Made by a program: the position numbers and the translations under genes
Origin: an uncultured Bacteroidales bacterium
GTDB lineage: Bacteria; Bacteroidota; Bacteroidia; Bacteroidales; Paludibacteraceae
DNA length: 38,188 nucleotides
Assembly: GCA_937892015.1 (NCBI GenBank)
Contig: CALAUY010000191.1
Span: 1-38,188 of the forward strand
Direction of reading: 5' to 3'
Notes under the pieces: generated by a model
Database searches by the model: none
What the model saw: only the letters and a program-made list of their open reading frames with translations
Told to the model about the DNA's origin: nothing
Shown: one piece after another, positions 8,069 to 15,819 of the stretch
How the letters are laid out: the number at the start of each line of letters is the position of its first letter
How positions within the stretch are numbered: position 1 is the first letter of the stretch

Positions 8069-8866
8069 ATGGATTTCTGTCGCGAACATAAGCGGTTTTT
8101 CCTCATCGCAGGACCTTGTGCCATTGAGAGTCGCGAGTTGGTGTTTCATTCAGCGACCGAACTCAAGCGCGTCTGCGAGGCATTGCATATCGACCTGATT
8201 TTCAAGTCGTCGTTCGACAAAGCAAATCGCACGAACGTGTCGGAACGCGGTCTCGGGATAGAGGACGGACTGGCCATCCTCAATGAAGTGAAACAGACGC
8301 TCGGTTTACCAATCTTGACAGATGTGCACGAGTGTTGGCAGTGCGAGCCTGTGGCGCGTGTGGCGGACATCTTGCAGATACCCGCTTTCCTCTCGCGCCA
8401 AACCGACCTCATCCAAGCCGCTGCACGAACGGGTAGAGTGGTAAACGTGAAGAAAGGGCAGTTCATGGCACCGTGGGACATGCAAGGAGTTATCAACAAG
8501 ATGCGAGCCGCCGGCTCTGACCGATTGCTCCTCACCGAACGCGGTTCGTCGTTCGGATATGGCAACTTGGTTGTGGATATGACTTCCCTCGTTGAGATGC
8601 GACGACTTGGTTTTCCTGTTGTTTTCGATGCCACGCATAGCGTGCAGAAACCATCGACACAGCAAGGCATCACCGGAGGCAATCGCGAGATGGTACCTTT
8701 CCTCATGCGCGCGGCTCTCGCTGTCGGCATTGACGGGCTCTTTCTTGAAGTGCATCCTGATCCGCCTCACGCCATCTCCGATGCGGCCAACCAACTGTTT
8801 CTGAGCGACATACAACCGCTGCTTGAGGAGGCGATTGCGATTGATAATGTGGTAAAAAACATCTGA
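8069..8866 (+). CDS. kdsA: 3-deoxy-8-phosphooctulonate (Kdo-8-P) synthase
   Basis: 265 residues. It condenses phosphoenolpyruvate with arabinose-5-phosphate to Kdo-8-phosphate, the committed step to the Kdo of lipopolysaccharide. Recognisable segments are AGPCAIESRE near the start, FKSSFDKANRT, TDVHE, LSRQTDL, VKKGQFMAP, GSSFGYGNLVVDM and FDATHSVQKP. The Cys in GPCAIES, where the E. coli enzyme has Asn, marks the metal-dependent class. Its stop is 2 nt before kdsD, whose product makes its substrate, so the two are almost certainly co-expressed. Confidence 0.95.
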   Translation: MDFCREHKRFFLIAGPCAIESRELVFHSATELKRVCEALHIDLIFKSSFDKANRTNVSERGLGIEDGLAILNEVKQTLGLPILTDVHECWQCEPVARVADILQIPAFLSRQTDLIQAAARTGRVVNVKKGQFMAPWDMQGVINKMRAAGSDRLLLTERGSSFGYGNLVVDMTSLVEMRRLGFPVVFDATHSVQKPSTQQGITGGNREMVPFLMRAALAVGIDGLFLEVHPDPPHAISDAANQLFLSDIQPLLEEAIAIDNVVKNI

Positions 8867-8868
8867 AC

Positions 8869-9822
8869 ATGAAGTACTCACAAAGAGCCAAAGAGATTTT
8901 CGGGCAAGAGATACAAGAGTTGCAACGCTTAAGCGAGACCATCAACGGCGATTTTGATGCAGTAGTAGAGGCTGTCCTCGCTTGCAAGGGCAAATTGGTG
9001 TTGACGGGTATCGGCAAGACGGGCATCATCGCACACAAGATTGCCTCGTCGCTTGCCTCAACAGGCACACCGGCGGTTTTCGTGAACGCTGCAGAGGCGA
9101 TGCACGGCGATTTGGGGATTATTGCGTCCGAGGATATCGTCATGCTGGTCAGCAACAGTGGAGCCACTACGGAGATCCTCAACGTGCTTGCACCTATCCG
9201 CCGCATCGGTTGTCGGATGATAGCGATGACCGGCAATCCGCAGTCGCCATTAGCTAAAGACTGCGACCTCGTCCTGTCCGTGCACGTCGATCACGAGGCT
9301 TGTCCGCTTGGTTTGGCTCCCACTTCATCCACTACAGCTACGCTACTCATGGGCGATGCGCTGATGGTGTGTCTGATGGAGCAACGGCAATTCAAGGCCG
9401 AGAATTTCTCGCTGTATCACCCGGGCGGTGCACTTGGCAGACAACTACTCGGGAAAGTGAGGCATCGCATGTCGAGTCGAGTGCCGCGCGTCGGCATAGA
9501 TGCAACATTCAAACAAGTGGTGAACGAGGTCACCGACAAACACATGGGTACCACGTTTGTTTACGATGCCGACAAACCCGTGGGAATCATCACTGATGGC
9601 GATATTCGCCGTGCTATTCGTCGTTTCGACGACTTGAATGCCATTCGTGCCGCCGACATCATGTCACCTAACTACAAGCGCGTGCCGCAAGATGCCCTCT
9701 TGACCGACGCGCTCGAACTGCTTGACAAGTACAATATCACGACCCTTGCCGTCACATCACAAAAGGACGACGACATCATCGGTATCCTCTCTATCCACCA
9801 TATCATCGACTTTGTCAACTAA
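8869..9822 (+). CDS. kdsD: Arabinose-5-phosphate isomerase (SIS plus two CBS domains)
   Basis: 317 residues. The SIS domain (about 35-170) contains LTGIGKTG, VSNSGATTEI and the PTSSTTATLLMGDAL signature of the KdsD/KpsF family. Two CBS domains follow (about 205-260 and 270-317). It interconverts ribulose-5-phosphate and arabinose-5-phosphate and so feeds KdsA, encoded 2 nt upstream. The CBS pair may sense a nucleotide or sugar. The convergent RNase H gene ends 46 nt away and no clear terminator is visible between them. Confidence 0.93.
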   Translation: MKYSQRAKEIFGQEIQELQRLSETINGDFDAVVEAVLACKGKLVLTGIGKTGIIAHKIASSLASTGTPAVFVNAAEAMHGDLGIIASEDIVMLVSNSGATTEILNVLAPIRRIGCRMIAMTGNPQSPLAKDCDLVLSVHVDHEACPLGLAPTSSTTATLLMGDALMVCLMEQRQFKAENFSLYHPGGALGRQLLGKVRHRMSSRVPRVGIDATFKQVVNEVTDKHMGTTFVYDADKPVGIITDGDIRRAIRRFDDLNAIRAADIMSPNYKRVPQDALLTDALELLDKYNITTLAVTSQKDDDIIGILSIHHIIDFVN

Positions 9823-9868
9823 CGATGGATATGTGCGGCTTCTATATATTGGAAACACAGGTTGTCAG

Positions 9869-10573
9869 TTATTTTCGTCCGAAGTCTGCGGGAATTTCAC
9901 CCCAAGCATCGGTGTTCCACTTAATAAGCGGGTTGCTATAGGTGTTGACGGCCAACCATTTCTCGGCGCGGTCAATCAGTTCGAATAGCCGCTTGTTCTC
10001 TTCCGTCTCGGCCAGTTTGGTGCCGCAACGGCGTTTCTTCACCCAAGAGAGTGCCGTCTTACTATCTGAATAGATGGGCAGAGTCCGTAAGAACTCCGCA
10101 TCCTTTGGGCGCTCTGCGGCTTGTTTATGCAGCAAAGCCAGCACGTGTACAATGGCCAAGAACTCGGCGATATTGTTCGTTCCGCCCGCAGCGGGACCAA
10201 AATGAAAAATCACTTTCTTTGTGGCAGTATCCACTCCTTGGTACTCCATCATACCGGGATTACCAGAGCAAGCTCCATCGACCGCCAACGACGGCACAAT
10301 GGGCTTACCCGCACCATTGACAACGACCGATGAACCCGTATGACCGCCGGAACTTCTCTTCCCCGTCTTACCGGTCGGTTTGCGACCCGACGACTGAATA
10401 TACTTGGCAGGGTCTTCCCACAAGGCTTTTTGCGCCTCCTCGTGGGTCGGAAAACTCTTGAATTTGGCACCTTCAACGCCCTTGACTTGTTCCTCACATT
10501 CTTCCCAAGTGTCATACACTCCGAGCTGTTTTCCGAACCAAACTGTGTAATATCTTTGCTTTTTGTTACTCAA
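9869..10573 (-). CDS. rnhA: Ribonuclease H1 with N-terminal hybrid-binding domain
   Basis: 234 residues from a TTG start at 10573 (reading MSNKKQRYYTVWFG); no ATG lies close to the domain start and the longer in-frame N-terminus (to 10648) looks untranslated. Residues 7-52 form the RNase HI hybrid-binding (caulimovirus VI-like) domain (YYTVWFGKQLGVYDTWEEC). The catalytic domain begins near 95 with Asp99 (AVDGAC), Glu137 (NIAEF), Asp170 (YSDS) and a last acidic residue near 222-230. It cuts the RNA of RNA-DNA hybrids. tRNA-Arg lies 84 nt upstream on the same strand and no separate promoter is obvious, so co-transcription with that tRNA is possible. Confidence 0.88.
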   Translation of the reverse strand: MSNKKQRYYTVWFGKQLGVYDTWEECEEQVKGVEGAKFKSFPTHEEAQKALWEDPAKYIQSSGRKPTGKTGKRSSGGHTGSSVVVNGAGKPIVPSLAVDGACSGNPGMMEYQGVDTATKKVIFHFGPAAGGTNNIAEFLAIVHVLALLHKQAAERPKDAEFLRTLPIYSDSKTALSWVKKRRCGTKLAETEENKRLFELIDRAEKWLAVNTYSNPLIKWNTDAWGEIPADFGRK

Positions 10574-10607
10574 AATGCAGGTCTTTTGCCTAAAAATGCG
10601 AAAAAAA

Positions 10608-10639
10608 TTTGCACATGTCAATTTTTCTTTGTAACTTTG
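10608..10639 (+). promoter_or_regulatory. Plus-strand promoter facing tRNA-Arg and the DUF2461 gene
   Basis: TTTG (10608-10611), 20 nt, TAACTTTG (10632-10639), matching the other promoters here. The next plus-strand gene begins at 10773, so the transcript would carry about 127 nt of leader including the complete antisense of tRNA-Arg. Confidence 0.7.
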
Positions 10640-10657
10640 TGCCCGCAAATGAAAAAG

Positions 10658-10729
10658 TAGCTCCTCCGGGAATCGAACCCGGATCTAAAGTTTAGGAAAC
10701 TCGTATTCTATCCGTTGAACTAAGGAGCC
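10658..10729 (-). tRNA. tRNA-Arg (CCU)
   Basis: 72-nt cloverleaf. Acceptor GGCTCCT/AGGAGCT with a G1·U72 pair, D stem GTTC/GAAT, anticodon loop TTCCTAA with anticodon CCT, and perfect T stem CCGGG/CCCGG. Discriminator A; CCA not encoded. It reads AGG arginine codons. Confidence 0.93.
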
Positions 10730-10747
10730 ATTTTTCGTTTGCGACTG

Positions 10748-10779
10748 CAAAGTTAATACAAATTTTTCAAATATGCAAG
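10748..10779 (-). promoter_or_regulatory. Promoter of tRNA-Arg (minus strand)
   Basis: On the minus strand, CTTG (10779-10776), 20 nt, TAACTTTG (10755-10748); predicted start near 10741, 12 nt before the tRNA. The -33 box lies inside the first codons of the divergent DUF2461 gene. Confidence 0.8.
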
Positions 10780-11459
10780 AAAAAGTACTATTTTTCATCG
10801 AAAAACTGGCAGAAAACAACAATCGGGAGTGGTTTAGTGCGCACAAACAGGAATTTTTGGAGGTAAAAAACGAGGTATATGGTTTCGCACAAGAGTGGAT
10901 TACGCAGTTGACGGAACTGGAGCCGGAAGTGGCAGAACTGACACCAAAGGACTGCGTTTATCGTATCTATCGTGACATCCGTTTCTCGCCGAACAAACTC
11001 CCCTACAAGCACTGGATGGGTATTTATGTAGCAAAAAACGGTGGTCGTAGATCCCCTTACGGCGGTTATTATCTTCATCTGCAACCTCATGAGTGCATGT
11101 TCGCGGGTGGTGTGTGGTGTCCCGAACCGGAGTTGCTGAAAGCCCTTCGACAAGATATCTACGACAACGCCGATGAGTTGGAAGCAATTTTCGAATGCAA
11201 GGATGTCAAACCTTATCTTCAGGATTTCGACACCGATTTCATGCTCAAAACAGTGCCTGCATCGTTTAGGCAGATGAATCCAGATTTCGACCCGCAATGG
11301 AAGCATGCTGACTGGCTCAAACGCAAGGCATATACGTTCTCGCACCCATTGACTGACCAAGAAGTGTGCAGTCCGCACTTGATGGAACGACTGATGGTTC
11401 TATGCCGAGCCGGTAAACCCCTCAACGATTTCTTAAACTACACAGTGGAAAACCAATGA
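10773..11459 (+). CDS. DUF2461 (TIGR02453-type) protein of unknown function
   Basis: 228 residues, soluble. The N-terminal FIEKLAENNNREWFSAHK and the central YRIYRDIRFSPNKLPYKHWMGIY are the hallmarks of the DUF2461/TIGR02453 family, whose activity I do not know. The ATG at 10773 starts the family's conserved N-terminal region, so the start is convincing even though its first codons overlap the tRNA-Arg promoter. The stop overlaps the ybeY start by 4 nt, suggesting translational coupling with a ribosome-maturation gene. Confidence 0.88.
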   Translation: MQEKVLFFIEKLAENNNREWFSAHKQEFLEVKNEVYGFAQEWITQLTELEPEVAELTPKDCVYRIYRDIRFSPNKLPYKHWMGIYVAKNGGRRSPYGGYYLHLQPHECMFAGGVWCPEPELLKALRQDIYDNADELEAIFECKDVKPYLQDFDTDFMLKTVPASFRQMNPDFDPQWKHADWLKRKAYTFSHPLTDQEVCSPHLMERLMVLCRAGKPLNDFLNYTVENQ

Positions 11460-11878
11460 TACGATTTGTGACACAGAGTGCGCCGATGCCCGCTTTCGAT
11501 AGTCGGCGAGTGCAGCAATGGATTCGCGCCGTTGCTGCCGACTACGGATTCAACGTGGGAGATATTACGTTTGTTTTTTGCACCGACGAAGAGGAACTGA
11601 CCGTTAATCGGCAGTTCCTACAGCACGACTTCTACACCGATGTCATCACGTTCGATTACACCTGCCATTCTGTCCTGTCTGGCGATATTTTTGTCTCTTT
11701 AGACATGATTCGGAATAACTCAGAACAACTTGGCACAGTATTTGTAGATGAGTTGATGAGAATTATGATTCACGGCGTGCTACACTTAACAGGACAAGGT
11801 GACAAAACACCCGAATCGAAAGCTCAAATGACACAAAAAGAGGATTTGGCGTTGGCCAAATTAGTACAAACAATTTAA
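11456..11878 (+). CDS. ybeY: Endoribonuclease YbeY, rRNA maturation factor
   Basis: 140 residues. It acts in 16S rRNA 3'-end maturation and ribosome quality control as a zinc-dependent RNase. Visible motifs are FCTDEEELTVNRQFL, YTDVITFDY and the metal site HGVLHLTGQGDKT. The usual HGxLHLxGYDH has its third His replaced here by the GQGDKT stretch; from memory this is a common Bacteroidota variant. It overlaps the preceding DUF2461 gene by ATGA; the YtxH-like gene starts 11 nt after its stop, consistent with one operon. Confidence 0.9.
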   Translation: MIRFVTQSAPMPAFDSRRVQQWIRAVAADYGFNVGDITFVFCTDEEELTVNRQFLQHDFYTDVITFDYTCHSVLSGDIFVSLDMIRNNSEQLGTVFVDELMRIMIHGVLHLTGQGDKTPESKAQMTQKEDLALAKLVQTI

Positions 11879-11889
11879 ATTTTACAATT

Positions 11890-12165
11890 ATGGCACGTAC
11901 AGGTAAAGTGATTGCCGCATTTTTAGGCGGTGCAACATTAGGAGCTATTGCAGCGTTGCTGTTTGCTCCTAAGAGTGGAGCTGAAATTCGTCAACAAATC
12001 ATTGACATCGTTCGCGAGAAAGGACTGAAACTTAACAAAGAAGAGCTGGAGGCCCTCTGTTCGAAAGTCATCGCGAAAGTGAAAGATTACTGCTCTCTCG
12101 AAGATCTTGAGGAGGCTGTTGACGAGGTACTCAGCGAGTCCAAAGACGAAAAAGAAGAAGCCTAA
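11890..12165 (+). CDS. YtxH-like small membrane protein
   Basis: 91 residues. One N-terminal glycine/alanine-rich hydrophobic segment (residues 5-26, ending LLFAPKSG) matches the YtxH family signature of a short membrane helix followed by APKSG. The rest is a charged helix ending in an acidic tail. The stop and the next start share one base (TAATG), so the following holin-like gene is translationally coupled. YtxH proteins are linked with general or envelope stress in other bacteria; that role is not shown here. Confidence 0.75.
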   Translation: MARTGKVIAAFLGGATLGAIAALLFAPKSGAEIRQQIIDIVREKGLKLNKEELEALCSKVIAKVKDYCSLEDLEEAVDEVLSESKDEKEEA

Positions 12166-12554
12166 TGGAAACTTCTGAGTACAAGAAACTGCTTGGAGAC
12201 GTTAAGGAATACCTCAACAGTCGCTATGATTTGCTCCGTTTGGAACTGTTGGAGAAACTCTCCCGCATTCTTGGTTTGGTGATTATGGCTCTGGTGGTGG
12301 TACTCCTCGTCTTTGGAGCATTGTCTTTCTTCGGAATGGCGCTCATGTTCCTATTGAGCAAGGTTGTTCCGCTTTCTGTCAGTTGCTGCATACTCGGAGC
12401 TGTGTTCTTGTTGTTGATTGTTCTCGCATATTTCTGTCGAGAGCAGTGGTTCATCAACCCCGTCGTCAAGTCACTCGCAAAGATTCTGTTCGCAGAGTCC
12501 GATACTGAGATGCCCTTGACAGACACAATTGAGGAGGTTAAGCCCAATGAATAA
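12165..12554 (+). CDS. Phage-holin-family (holin-X-like) membrane protein
   Basis: 129 residues. An amphipathic N-terminus (KEYLNSRYDLLRLELLEKLSR) is followed by two membrane segments (about 38-60 and 70-90) and a short tail: the layout of the PF07332 'holin-X' proteins, which despite the name are usually chromosomal and not lytic. No phage genes lie nearby. It sits inside a YtxH / holin-X / small basic protein trio, an arrangement I recall from Bacteroidota. A role in membrane stress is only inference. Confidence 0.7.
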   Translation: METSEYKKLLGDVKEYLNSRYDLLRLELLEKLSRILGLVIMALVVVLLVFGALSFFGMALMFLLSKVVPLSVSCCILGAVFLLLIVLAYFCREQWFINPVVKSLAKILFAESDTEMPLTDTIEEVKPNE

Positions 12555-12795
12555 GTACAGCTCCATATCCGGTCTTAGTCAACTCTATTCGGAAAAACTG
12601 ACCTTGCAAAAGAAAGTACGCAAGCAGGAGAAAGCCGTTCTAAACGACGTGACCGACATCCAGAACGGCTTCCAAAAATGGGTAGATGGTGCCTTCCGTG
12701 TAAGGAACATTGCGAGGACGCTTCTCCCCAAGCTGGAGTACACCACCGTTTTGTTCCCCATTCTCAAGCGTATCCTCAAGCGCAAACGTAAATAG
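12547..12795 (+). CDS. Small basic protein of unknown function
   Basis: 82 residues from the ATG at 12547, which overlaps the preceding stop by 8 nt; the longer frame from 12529 adds residues inside the upstream gene and is less likely. Helical, with a Lys/Arg-rich C-terminus (LKRILKRKRK) and a weakly hydrophobic stretch before it (TVLFPILK). I recognise no domain. It is the third member of the YtxH/holin-X trio and ends 2 nt from the convergent polA stop. Confidence 0.6.
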   Translation: MNKYSSISGLSQLYSEKLTLQKKVRKQEKAVLNDVTDIQNGFQKWVDGAFRVRNIARTLLPKLEYTTVLFPILKRILKRKRK

Positions 12796-12797
12796 CG

Positions 12798-15149
12798 TCA
12801 GTGCGCATCGAGCCAATTGCGCCCGATCCCGCATTCGGCGATAAGCGGGATAGTCAGTTGCATCGCATGCTCCATTTCGCTCACAACTAACTCTCTCATG
12901 AGCTCAATTTCGTCTTCAGGGACATTGAAATTGAGTTCATCGTGTACCTGCATCGTCATCTGTGCTTTGAGTCCTTGAGCCTTCATCTTGTCGTGAATAC
13001 GCACCATGGCAATCTTGATGATGTCTGCCGCCGTGCCTTGGATGGGGGCGTTGACGGCGTTGCGCTCCGCAAAAGCTCTAACTGTAGCGTTGTGCGAGAG
13101 GATGTCCGGAAGATACCTTTTACGGCCGAAAGCCGTCTCTGCATATCCCTGTTTACGGGCACGTTCTTTGCTCTCTTCGATGAAACGGATGACACTCGGA
13201 AACGCCGCGAAATAGTCGTTGATAAGCGCTTGCGCCTCTGTGCGCGTACAGTCGAGTTGTTGCGCAAGACCAAATGCGGAGATTCCGTAAATGATGCCGA
13301 AATTGGCTGTCTTGGCGCGCCGACGTTGCTCTTTCGTCACATCTGAGATAGAGCACTTGAAAATCTTCGCAGCAGTGGCCGCGTGAATATCTTGACCCGA
13401 ACGGAACGCCTCAAGCATGTGTTCATCGCCGCTGAAATGTGCCATCAACCGCAGTTCAATCTGCGAGTAGTCGGCACTGAGGAACAAGCACCCATCATCG
13501 GGGATGACGGCCATGCGAATGAACTTACCCCGCTCGCTGCGGATAGGCAGATTCTGCAAGTTGGGGTTCGACGACGACAACCTACCCGTAGCCGTAACCA
13601 ATTGATTATACGTGGTATGTATCTTGCCGGTCTTGGGGTTGATGAGTGTCGGTAGCACATCAATATACGTAGAGAGGAGTTTTTTCAGTTCACGGTAATC
13701 GAGAATCTTGCCCACTATCGGATGCTTGCTGCGCAGTCCTTGCAGCACCTCTTCCGACGTGACGTACTGGCCCCCCTTGGTTTTTTTCGCTTTGGGGTCT
13801 AAGTGCAGTCGGTCGAAGAGCAGTTCGCCCACTTGACGAGGTGAGTTGATGTTGAGGGTCGTTCCCGCCAATTGTATGATCTCATCCTCCAAGTCATCGA
13901 GTTCTTGATGCATCTCGAGAGAGGCCTCGTGCAGAATCTGCGTATCAAAACGTACGCCAACCTCGTGCATCTCTTTCAAAATAGGTGCAAGCGGCAATTC
14001 GACATCTGTATATAGAGTATATAGTCGAGCATCTTTCTTAAGTTCCGTGAGCACCCGCTCTTTTAGTTCCGTTGGCTTACAATGATACACAAGGCACAAA
14101 TATTCAGGGTCGTGCGACGACTCGGGCGAAAGTAGATAATGTGCAATGCTAATCTCCTGCTTATCCTGTTCACTCAATGCCGAAATGTCCGGAACAGCAG
14201 AGAACAAATCCGGCTGTGTAGATGTGAATAAGTCAGGTTGTGATGACGAGAACAAATCCGGCTGAGTGGCCGGTTTGGCGAGTGGTTCAGGCGCGAAGCG
14301 TTTGAGCAGAGAACGGAACTCCAAGTCGATGTAGATGGGCGTGAGAGCCGCCATGTCCGGTTCTCGGACGCGGAGTGATTCCTCGTCAAGCGTGATGGGT
14401 ACATCGGTCTTGATGGTGGCCAAGAACTTCGAGAACCGAATGGATTCGGTTTGCGACTCAATCTTCTCTCGCAAGGCTCCTTTAATTTCGTTGGTGCGGG
14501 CAAGCAGCTGTTCGATGGAGCCGAACTGTTGAATGAGCTTGATGGCCGTTTTCTCACCCACTCCGTTGCAGCCGGGGATATTGTCGGACGCATCGCCCAT
14601 AAGTCCTAAAAGGTCAATGACTTGAGTTGTGTTGGCAATGCCGTATTTTTCGCAGATCTCTTTGGGACCGAGCTCCTCAAACCCGCCAGTATGGCGCGGA
14701 CGGTACATGTGCGAATGTTCCGTCACTAACTGCCCGTAATCTTTGTCGGGCGTGACCATGAACGTATCAAAACCCTGTTTGTCAGCTTGTGTGGCCAATG
14801 TGCCGATAACATCGTCTGCCTCATAACCCTGCACTTCGAGTACGGGAATACGCATGGCCTGAAGAATTTGCATGATGAGAGGCACCGCCTTGTGGATATC
14901 CTCCGGTGTCTCTTCCCGCTGTGCCTTGTATTGCTCAAAAGCCTCATGCCTGAAAGTGGGACCATGCGGGTCGAAAGCCACGCCAAGATGCGTCGGTTGC
15001 AAGCGACGTTTGAGTTCGTCGAGTGTGGTAAGAAAACCGAAAATAGCAGAAGTGTTCTCGCCTTTGGAGTTAATGCGCGGAGCACGAATGAACGCATAAT
15101 ACGCTCGGTAAATCATTGCGTATGCATCTATTAGCAGCAGTCTCTTCAT
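12798..15149 (-). CDS. polA: DNA polymerase I without the 3'-5' exonuclease domain
   Basis: 783 residues against 928 in E. coli. The 5' nuclease domain (about 1-285) is complete (LLIDAYAMIYRAYYAF, YEADDVIG, GDASDNIPG). The polymerase domain (about 380-783) has motif A DYSQIELR (560-567), the O helix RRRAKTANFGIIYG (609-622) and motif C QVHDE (734-738). In between only about 95 residues remain. There is no DxE exonuclease motif and no obvious match to the other exo aspartates; residues 331-350 (ISIAHYLLSPESSHDPEY) look like a remnant of the exo fold. The linker holds QPDLF three times (296-300, 304-308, 312-316). The frame is intact, so this is not a frameshift. It overlaps ung by ATGA. Confidence 0.92.
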   Translation of the reverse strand: MKRLLLIDAYAMIYRAYYAFIRAPRINSKGENTSAIFGFLTTLDELKRRLQPTHLGVAFDPHGPTFRHEAFEQYKAQREETPEDIHKAVPLIMQILQAMRIPVLEVQGYEADDVIGTLATQADKQGFDTFMVTPDKDYGQLVTEHSHMYRPRHTGGFEELGPKEICEKYGIANTTQVIDLLGLMGDASDNIPGCNGVGEKTAIKLIQQFGSIEQLLARTNEIKGALREKIESQTESIRFSKFLATIKTDVPITLDEESLRVREPDMAALTPIYIDLEFRSLLKRFAPEPLAKPATQPDLFSSSQPDLFTSTQPDLFSAVPDISALSEQDKQEISIAHYLLSPESSHDPEYLCLVYHCKPTELKERVLTELKKDARLYTLYTDVELPLAPILKEMHEVGVRFDTQILHEASLEMHQELDDLEDEIIQLAGTTLNINSPRQVGELLFDRLHLDPKAKKTKGGQYVTSEEVLQGLRSKHPIVGKILDYRELKKLLSTYIDVLPTLINPKTGKIHTTYNQLVTATGRLSSSNPNLQNLPIRSERGKFIRMAVIPDDGCLFLSADYSQIELRLMAHFSGDEHMLEAFRSGQDIHAATAAKIFKCSISDVTKEQRRRAKTANFGIIYGISAFGLAQQLDCTRTEAQALINDYFAAFPSVIRFIEESKERARKQGYAETAFGRKRYLPDILSHNATVRAFAERNAVNAPIQGTAADIIKIAMVRIHDKMKAQGLKAQMTMQVHDELNFNVPEDEIELMRELVVSEMEHAMQLTIPLIAECGIGRNWLDAH
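14202..14264 (-). repeat. Three QPDLF repeats in the PolA linker
   Basis: Codons for QPDLF recur every 24 nt (8 residues) in the linker after the 5' nuclease domain. The sequence fits the QxxLF type of sliding-clamp-binding pentapeptide seen in bacterial polymerases and repair proteins. Confidence 0.8.
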
Positions 15150-15814
15150 GGTTGCCAGTTTATTGGTTGTTGTCCGTGGCGGACGAGATACTCATTAGCT
15201 TTGGAGAAATGTCCGCACCCGAAAAAGCCGCTATATGCGCTCAACGGACTAGGGTGCGGGGCTGTGAGAACGAGGTGCTTACGGCTGTTAATAATCTGTC
15301 CCTTCCTCTTAGCGTATGAGCCCCACAGCATAAAAACGAGGTGCTCGCGTTGTTCGTTCAGTGCCTGAATGGCAGCGTCTGTCAGTTCCTCCCAACCTTT
15401 ATTTTGGTGGCTTCCCGGATGATGTGCAACCACCGTGAGTGTCGCATTGAGCAACAATACTCCCTGTTCAGCCCAACGATGCAAGTCACCGCTCATTGGA
15501 TACGTAATACCCACATCGTGCTGTAATTCTTTGTAAATATTCTGCAACGACGGCGGGATAGGTATGCCGGTGGGAACGGAGAAACACAATCCTTGCGCTT
15601 GCCCGACATCGTGATACGGGTCTTGGCCGATGATAACCACTCGTACTCTATCGAAAGGGCACGAATCAAAAGCATTGAAAATGAGTTTGGCCGGCGGGAA
15701 ACATTGCTTGCTCTGATACTCTTGGCGTACAAAATCCGTCAACAACCGAAAGTAGGGCTTGTCGAACTCCGGTTGCAGCACTTGTTTCCAACTCGATTCA
15801 ATGCGCACATCCAT
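15146..15814 (-). CDS. ung: Uracil-DNA glycosylase, family 1
   Basis: 222 residues from the ATG at 15814 (MDVRIESSW); a TTG three codons upstream is possible. Motif A GQDPYH, with its catalytic Asp, and motif B HPSPLSA are intact, and LLLNATLTV is also typical. It removes uracil from DNA as the first step of base excision repair. The adjacent polA, overlapping by 4 nt (ATGA), could fill the repair gap, so the pair makes functional sense. The start lies 6 nt after the queA stop. Confidence 0.95.
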   Translation of the reverse strand: MDVRIESSWKQVLQPEFDKPYFRLLTDFVRQEYQSKQCFPPAKLIFNAFDSCPFDRVRVVIIGQDPYHDVGQAQGLCFSVPTGIPIPPSLQNIYKELQHDVGITYPMSGDLHRWAEQGVLLLNATLTVVAHHPGSHQNKGWEELTDAAIQALNEQREHLVFMLWGSYAKRKGQIINSRKHLVLTAPHPSPLSAYSGFFGCGHFSKANEYLVRHGQQPINWQP

Positions 15815-15819
15815 AAGCC

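Noticed and set aside
12165..12554. Holin-like gene as sign of a prophage
   Set aside because: No integrase, terminase, capsid or lysin genes nearby; the family is often chromosomal.
12798..15149. Possibility that the short PolA is due to a frameshift
   Set aside because: The frame runs without a stop or frame change through the junction, and both flanking domains are complete; a deletion fits better. An assembly deletion is not excluded.
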